Assembly: GCA_944363685.1 (NCBI GenBank)
Contig: CALVUV010000041.1
Span: 1 to 10,091, forward strand
Length of the DNA stretch: 10,091 nt
Direction of reading: 5' to 3'
From: an uncultured Bacilli bacterium
Lineage (GTDB): Bacteria; Bacillota_I; Bacilli_A; RF39; UBA660
Shown: positions 6,365-10,091 of the stretch, piece after piece
How positions within the stretch are numbered: position 1 is the first letter of the stretch
Layout of the letters: each line of letters starts with the position of its first letter
The notes under the pieces: model-generated
Seen by the model: the letters and a program-made list of their open reading frames with translations, nothing else
Database searches by the model: none
What the model was told of the DNA's origin: nothing
Translations under genes and position numbers: made by a program

Positions 6365-6396
6365 AAAAAAGATTCAAATTGATATGAATCTTTTTT
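6365..6396. terminator. Two-way intrinsic terminator between the DUF378 gene and cdaR
   Basis: AAAAAAGATTCA, an 8-nt loop, then TGAATCTTTTTT: a perfect 12-bp stem with A/U-runs on both ends. It begins one base after the DUF378 stop, and its last bases form part of the cdaR stop codon (6395-6397), so both gene ends are packed onto one hairpin. Confidence 0.88.
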
Positions 6397-7750
6397 AATT
6401 TGCAGTTATTCTAACTTTAACACGTTTAGTTTTAGAAGCATAGTTAAGTTTAACATCATCGCCTCTTACTTTAACTTCTACTTCATGTTCTCCAACACCT
6501 AGTCCATCTAAATCAACATAAGCATTTATTATAGATGAATCAATACTATCAATAATTGATTTACTACCAGTAACAACAACAGTAACTTTACTATCCGCTT
6601 CAGATAAAGCTTGAACACTATAAGCAGGATCTAAATTCTCTGTCGCTATAGAAATATTATCAAACTCTTTAGTAGTAGAATCATCTATCGCTACATTAAC
6701 TGTAATAGTTTTTTCACTTATTTCTGTAATACCATTAGGTCGTTTCAAAGTAACTGTATATTCTTCATCATCATCAAGACCAGTAACATCTACTTCTACT
6801 TCTAAAGAATCAAGTCTATCAAGCGCTTCCTGACTACCATATACAGTAACAGTATCTACATTACTACTAAGTGATCTAATTGCCTTACCAAAAGCAAGAT
6901 CTCCTTTAGGTACAATTTCAATAGGAACTTCTTTAGATGGAGATGAAATAGTTACTTTAGCAGTTACATTTTTAGGAACTATCTCAACATCAACAACTTT
7001 ACCATTAGTATCATAAGCAACTAATGGAACATCTTTCAATGTCAATTCACCAGCTTCTTGAGTAGGGAAATCATCTATATCTACTAACGCTCTAACAGTA
7101 GCAACTTTATCTAATTTATATTCTGCGCCTTTAACAATAACTTCACTACGATCAAGTTCAATACTATCTATATTTAACTTACTATCTAAATTATCTTGAT
7201 GTAATATATCATAAGTAAGAGATTTAGTTTGACTTACTTTATCATAAATCGTAACAGTAACAGTAGATGGATCAAGTCTATAATCAATTGACTTTAACTG
7301 TTGTGTATATTTTAAAGTAACCTTATGTTGTCCAGGTTTAAGTCCAGTTAAATCAACTGTAACACCACTACTTGGATATTGTTTAGCTAAAAATATATGT
7401 CTTTTTTGTCCAACTAATGTTATATCAACATTATCTGGTAATCCCTCTACTACATAAGCTTCTTCATTATATGTAGCAGTTACTTTTTGATTATATAAAA
7501 CTTCTGCATACTGATCAATAATAGTATTACTCTCACTATCAATAATAAAGAATACTGCTAGTGCAAGTAATAAACTAATTACTATTAAAGTTTGTTTTTT
7601 ACCAAGAAGTTTTTCTATACCTTTACTATTCTTTTTGGAAAAATCTGTCACTTTTAAAACAAGTTTTGTAATAGGTGTAATCAACCACTTATCAAAAAAT
7701 GCTCCAATATGATGAAAGAATTTTCCAATACCTCTAATTATCTTCTTCAT
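6395..7750 (-). CDS. cdaR: CdaR, YbbR-domain regulator of the c-di-AMP synthase
   Basis: A 451-residue membrane protein. A basic, amphipathic cytoplasmic segment (1-51) precedes one membrane span (about 52-70). Four YbbR-type repeats then fill the outside part, at about 80-170, 175-268, 272-355 and 360-449. Each shows the recurring strand pattern ending in T-V-x-V or K-V-x-I, as in DPSTVTVTIYD, NVTAKVTISS, EKTITVNVAID and TKRVKVRITA. In B. subtilis and Listeria, CdaR binds CdaA at the membrane and modulates its activity. The N-terminal segment of about 50 residues before the span is longer than the short one in B. subtilis. Its ATG lies inside the end of cdaA (17-bp overlap), with GAGGAAGAG as ribosome site in the cdaA tail, so the two are translated together. 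The gene downstream is not glmM, which is the usual partner; the operon stops at the hairpin at 6365-6396. Confidence 0.93.
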   Translation of the reverse strand: MKKIIRGIGKFFHHIGAFFDKWLITPITKLVLKVTDFSKKNSKGIEKLLGKKQTLIVISLLLALAVFFIIDSESNTIIDQYAEVLYNQKVTATYNEEAYVVEGLPDNVDITLVGQKRHIFLAKQYPSSGVTVDLTGLKPGQHKVTLKYTQQLKSIDYRLDPSTVTVTIYDKVSQTKSLTYDILHQDNLDSKLNIDSIELDRSEVIVKGAEYKLDKVATVRALVDIDDFPTQEAGELTLKDVPLVAYDTNGKVVDVEIVPKNVTAKVTISSPSKEVPIEIVPKGDLAFGKAIRSLSSNVDTVTVYGSQEALDRLDSLEVEVDVTGLDDDEEYTVTLKRPNGITEISEKTITVNVAIDDSTTKEFDNISIATENLDPAYSVQALSEADSKVTVVVTGSKSIIDSIDSSIINAYVDLDGLGVGEHEVEVKVRGDDVKLNYASKTKRVKVRITAN

Positions 7751-8567
7751 ATATCTCTTCCTCTTCTAACTCTTCTTCATCTAGTTCACTATTAGTTTTA
7801 GGTTTTAACTCATCAATTAACAACATTCTAACATCTTCTATTGATAAATTATAGAAAAGTTCTCCTTTAATAGCAACAGATAAACGTCCAGTCTCTTCAG
7901 AAACAACTAAAGAAATACAATCAGTCTCTTCTGTAACACCAACCGCTGCTCTATGTCTAGTACCAAGTCTTTTATTAATTTTAGGATTACTACTAGTAGG
8001 GAAAACTGCCCCTGCACAAGTTATTCTATCACCTTGGATAATAACACCACCATCATGTAGTGGATTACCTTCATAGAAAATTGCTATTAATAAATCACTT
8101 GATAAATCAGCATAAAGTTTCTTAGCTTTATCTATATAATTACCTAAACTAATATCACGTTCTAAAACTATCAAAGCTCCTATTTTTTGTTTCTTCATAT
8201 AATCCATCGCTTGTACTAATTCATAAACCAATCGTTCTCTTTCATCAACAGTAAGAACTTTATGTCGTCCCAAAAGTTGATTACGACCTAACTGCTCAAG
8301 TATATTTCTAATTTCTGGTTGAAATATGACAATTAATGCCAAAGGGCCATACATAATAACATATTCAAGAAGCAAACCAACAGTTGTAAATCCAAAAACA
8401 TCACTTATAATTTTTAGAGCAATGATAATAATTACTCCTTTAAATAGTAATGTAAGTTTAACACTACTTCTTATATTTTTTAAAATTATATAAAACATTA
8501 ACCAAACAATAGAAATATCTATAATTTTTTTAATAATTGTTATAACACTAGTAACTGTAATAACCAT
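7734..8567 (-). CDS. cdaA: CdaA-type diadenylate cyclase (c-di-AMP synthase)
   Basis: A 277-residue membrane enzyme that joins two ATP into cyclic di-AMP. It has three N-terminal spans (about 7-30, 38-56 and 62-82), a linker with QPEIRNILEQLGR (83-95) and the DAC (DisA_N) domain (about 110-245). The active-site motifs are NPLHDGGVII (168-177) and GTRHRAAVG (202-210), followed by VVSEETG (221-227). The classical motif is DGA; here it is DGG (172-174), a mild change at a position known for conservation. The C-terminal tail is strongly acidic (EEELEEEEIYEEDN), longer than needed for catalysis, and its coding DNA holds the ribosome site of cdaR. The ATG at 8567 has AGGAG 8 nt upstream. c-di-AMP controls potassium and osmolyte uptake and cell-wall balance in Bacillota, which fits an operon of membrane proteins. 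Confidence 0.95.
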   Translation of the reverse strand: MVITVTSVITIIKKIIDISIVWLMFYIILKNIRSSVKLTLLFKGVIIIIALKIISDVFGFTTVGLLLEYVIMYGPLALIVIFQPEIRNILEQLGRNQLLGRHKVLTVDERERLVYELVQAMDYMKKQKIGALIVLERDISLGNYIDKAKKLYADLSSDLLIAIFYEGNPLHDGGVIIQGDRITCAGAVFPTSSNPKINKRLGTRHRAAVGVTEETDCISLVVSEETGRLSVAIKGELFYNLSIEDVRMLLIDELKPKTNSELDEEELEEEEIYEEDN

Positions 8568-8578
8568 AACATCTTCTC

Positions 8579-9055
8579 CTAACTTTTATTATTAACATCT
8601 TGATTTATAGTTGGAATAACTACATTATTATCAACTTCATCAGTAGATATACTATTATCTACATTAGTAACAGTTGAAACTGGTTGTTGTACTTCAAGTG
8701 GTGGTGTTACAACAACTGAACTATTATTCTCAACTTGAGAAGCCACAACAGAAGTAGAACTAACATCTTGAACTGGTGTAGTTGTAACCTCACTAACAGT
8801 CTCTGCAACTGGTGTTGCAACAGAAGTATCAACCTGTGTATCATTAATAGGCTCATTAACTACAGTATCTTGAACAACCTCTGTATTACCAGTATCACTA
8901 ACAGTAGCATATTTTTCTTTCTCTTTTTTCTTATTTATACCCTTTTCAGCTAAATAACCAATACAAGCAAAGATAAGAATAACTAAAACTACTACCCAAA
9001 CGATATAAAAAGGGCCATCTAACGTATCCCTAAAAAATTCAATAACAATATCCAT
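8579..9055 (-). CDS. Small single-span membrane protein leading the cdaA operon
   Basis: A 158-residue protein of no family that I recognise. An acidic 14-residue N-terminus is followed by one membrane span (about 15-34) and then a charged patch KGINKKKEKEKYA (38-50). By the positive-inside rule the N-terminus is outside and the tail cytoplasmic. The tail (51-158) is low-complexity, rich in Val, Thr, Ser, Asn and Gln, with many acidic residues and a few prolines, and is probably disordered. It ends 11 bp before cdaA and follows the operon promoter, so it is made with the c-di-AMP synthase and could be a membrane partner or adaptor. That is inferred from position only. The ATG has AAGGCGGTG 4 nt upstream. 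The repetitive tail also creates an open frame on the other strand, which is not a gene. Confidence 0.8.
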   Translation of the reverse strand: MDIVIEFFRDTLDGPFYIVWVVVLVILIFACIGYLAEKGINKKKEKEKYATVSDTGNTEVVQDTVVNEPINDTQVDTSVATPVAETVSEVTTTPVQDVSSTSVVASQVENNSSVVVTPPLEVQQPVSTVTNVDNSISTDEVDNNVVIPTINQDVNNKS

Positions 9056-9096
9056 AAAACACCGCCTTTCACACTATCCCTTATTCTTCATTAATT

Positions 9097-9125
9097 ATCA
9101 TAACATGAGGAACTAATCTTTTCAA
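9097..9125 (-). promoter_or_regulatory. Strong sigma-A-type promoter of the cdaA operon
   Basis: On the minus strand TTGAAA (9125-9120), a spacer of exactly 17 bp, then TATGAT (9102-9097), about 42 bp before the first start codon of the operon. This is the best promoter match in the window. No riboswitch-like structure fits in the short leader. Confidence 0.75.
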
Positions 9126-9131
9126 CCGAAG

Positions 9132-9154
9132 AAAAAAAATTTATAAAATAAATT
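9132..9154 (-). terminator. Probable AT-only terminator after tRNA-Thr
   Basis: On the minus strand AATTTAT, loop TTT, ATAAATT, then TTTTTT. The stem is AT pairs only, hence weak, but the U-run and its place 18 bp after the tRNA 3' end fit a terminator ahead of the cdaA operon promoter. Confidence 0.5.
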
Positions 9155-9171
9155 ATACACTATCCATTAAA

Positions 9172-9248
9172 TGGTGCCGGCTAAAGGATTCGAACCTTTG
9201 ACCTACTCATTACGAATGAGTTGCTCGTACCTACTGAGCTAAGCCGGC
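9172..9248 (-). tRNA. tRNA-Thr (anticodon CGU)
   Basis: The minus strand folds as a full cloverleaf. The acceptor stem starts GCCGGC and closes GCCGGC with A73 and an encoded CCA. The D arm is GCTC...GAGC, the anticodon stem is ACTCA/TGAGT with loop TTCGTAA (anticodon CGT), and the T arm carries GGTTCGAATCC. The anticodon reads ACG, so the tRNA is for threonine, and it resembles bacterial tRNA-Thr(CGU) in general. It sits between a terminator of the upstream gene and an AT-rich hairpin. No integrase or attachment duplication is visible beside it. Confidence 0.97.
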
Positions 9249-9252
9249 AAAA

Positions 9253-9282
9253 AAACTTTACTAATTTATTATAGCAAAGTTT
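9253..9282 (-). terminator. Terminator of the second ATPase gene, with a promoter -10 in its loop
   Basis: On the minus strand AAACTTTGCTA and TAGTAAAGTTT form an 11-bp stem with one G-U pair, followed by four further T bases and then directly by the tRNA. The 8-nt loop and adjacent stem hold TATAAT (9273-9268), a consensus -10 well placed to start a tRNA transcript with a short leader. The -35 is poor (TGGATT). Both roles fit the bases. Confidence 0.65.
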
Positions 9283-9296
9283 AAGAAATTAATCCA

Positions 9297-10091
9297 TCAC
9301 AAATCCAAACTATTAGGATTTAATAAGAAATCCATAATTCCAACAACAGAAATTCCTTCTTCAGTAATCCAAGGTTTAATCATATCTTTAACAACAATAA
9401 TCTTTTTAAAATTATCACCTATATTCATTAAAGATCTTTCTTCTTGAATAGTCTTTTCTCTAGTTTCTAAATTTAAAGAAGATTGTATATAATAACGTTT
9501 ATTACCTAAATTACATACAAAATCAACTTCTAATTGTTTTTTCTCACTTTTACCATCTTTATTTTTAACATTCTGTTCCACAACACCAACATCCACATTA
9601 TATCCCCTAACTAATAATTCATTATAAATAATGTTTTCCATTAAATGGCTTTCTTCTTGTTGTCTAAAGTTAAGTCTTGCATTTCTTAAACCAACATCTG
9701 TAAAATAATACTTCTGAGGAGTCTGAATGTATTTTTTCCCCTTTATATCATATCTTAAAGATTTATTAACAATAAATGCATCTTCTATATTCTTTAAATA
9801 TAAGTGTATTGTATTTAATGAAAGTTCCTTTTCCCCATTACTTTTAAAACTATTATAAATTTTCTGAGGATTAGTAAGAGATCCAACAGATGATGCTAAC
9901 ATATTTACTATAGAGTCAAGTATATCAACTCTTGAAATATTATTTCTATCTACTATATCTTTAATATAAGTTTCCTTAAACAAATTTTTTAAATATTGTG
10001 ACTTTTCTTCATCAGTTTTTTTAGAAAGTATAAGAGGCAATCCTCCATAAGTAACATAATCGGCCCAAGCTTCATATTTATCTCCATCATA
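9297..10091 (-). CDS. DUF4143 ATPase, C-terminal part (runs off the window)
   Basis: The frame is open without a break from the window edge to a TGA at 9297-9299, giving 264 residues. The N-terminal ATPase half with its Walker motifs would lie beyond 10091. The visible part begins YDGDKYEAWADYVTYGGLPL, the linker typical of this family after the sensor motifs. It continues with a winged-helix-like segment (TYIKDIVDRN, LSLNTIHLYLKNIEDAFIV) and the DUF4143 fold: YYFTDVGLRN, HLMENIIYNEL, LEVDFV with Glu188 and Asp190, then YYIQSSLNL, and KTIQEERSL. It is another subfamily than the ATPase at 2932-4203: where that one has EIK, this one has YIQSS. The TTG at 10040 is an internal codon, not the start. 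A good terminator follows the stop. The biological role of the family is unsettled. Confidence 0.85.
   Translation of the reverse strand, partial: YDGDKYEAWADYVTYGGLPLILSKKTDEEKSQYLKNLFKETYIKDIVDRNNISRVDILDSIVNMLASSVGSLTNPQKIYNSFKSNGEKELSLNTIHLYLKNIEDAFIVNKSLRYDIKGKKYIQTPQKYYFTDVGLRNARLNFRQQEESHLMENIIYNELLVRGYNVDVGVVEQNVKNKDGKSEKKQLEVDFVCNLGNKRYYIQSSLNLETREKTIQEERSLMNIGDNFKKIIVVKDMIKPWITEEGISVVGIMDFLLNPNSLDL

Noticed and set aside
8735..8953. Open frame of 72 codons on the plus strand
   Set aside because: It lies wholly antisense to the low-complexity tail of the membrane protein gene at 8579-9055. Its Asn/Ser/Cys/Ile-rich product is a by-product of the repetitive Val/Thr codons, and it has no domain pattern.
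9162..9175. CCATTTAATGG as a tRNA terminator or attachment site
   Set aside because: The two arms leave a loop of a single base, so it cannot fold as a hairpin, and no second copy of the tRNA 3' end was seen in the window.

Overview
The window looks like chromosomal DNA of a very AT-rich member of the Bacillota, most like the uncultured low-GC Bacilli of animal guts. The reasons are the base composition, AGGAG-type ribosome sites, AT-rich intrinsic terminators, a CdaA/CdaR c-di-AMP operon, a LolA-like lipoprotein of Gram-positive type and a CtpB-like S41 protease. TGA acts as a stop at the end of the gene at 9297-10091, and Trp is written TGG, so the standard bacterial code fits. The taxon is an inference and no species is claimed.

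Layout. Positions 1-460 (minus strand) hold the debris of a retroelement: the 3' end of a group II intron (domains V and VI) joined to the C-terminal part of a different reverse transcriptase. The join lies where that enzyme's YxDD box should be. Nothing convincing was seen in 1-116. At 562-1017 (plus) is a double-HTH XRE regulator. It converges on an S41 protease (1050-2303, minus), and a perfect 12-bp hairpin serves both gene ends. Next, on the minus strand, come a membrane-anchored cysteine-free thioredoxin-like protein (2385-2876), an AAA/DUF4143 ATPase (2932-4203) and a wrecked fic gene (4342-4984). Three 23-bp tandem repeats lie just upstream of the ATPase promoter. The ATPase/fic block is bracketed by two imperfect ~45-bp direct repeats, which suggests an inserted module.

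Positions 5044-6042 (minus) encode a LolA-like lipoprotein with its own terminator. It diverges from a small DUF378 membrane protein (6161-6364, plus). That gene converges on cdaR through another two-way hairpin.

The c-di-AMP operon runs right to left: a strong promoter near 9100, a small single-span membrane protein (8579-9055), cdaA (7734-8567) and cdaR (6395-7750). The genes are 11 bp apart, then overlap by 17 bp. CdaA would make c-di-AMP and CdaR, with four YbbR repeats outside the cell, would modulate it. glmM, the usual third gene, is not here. Upstream lie a tRNA-Thr(CGU) and the 3' part of a second, different DUF4143 ATPase (9297-10091) that runs off the window.

The backbone (protease, lipoprotein, c-di-AMP operon, tRNA) is ordinary cell-envelope and housekeeping material. 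The accessory parts are the intron/reverse transcriptase debris, the ATPase/fic module with its repeats, and the second ATPase. No complete new defence or mobile system was found. The most interesting signals are the intron/reverse transcriptase junction, the 23-bp repeats, and the bracketing repeats around the ATPase/fic block.
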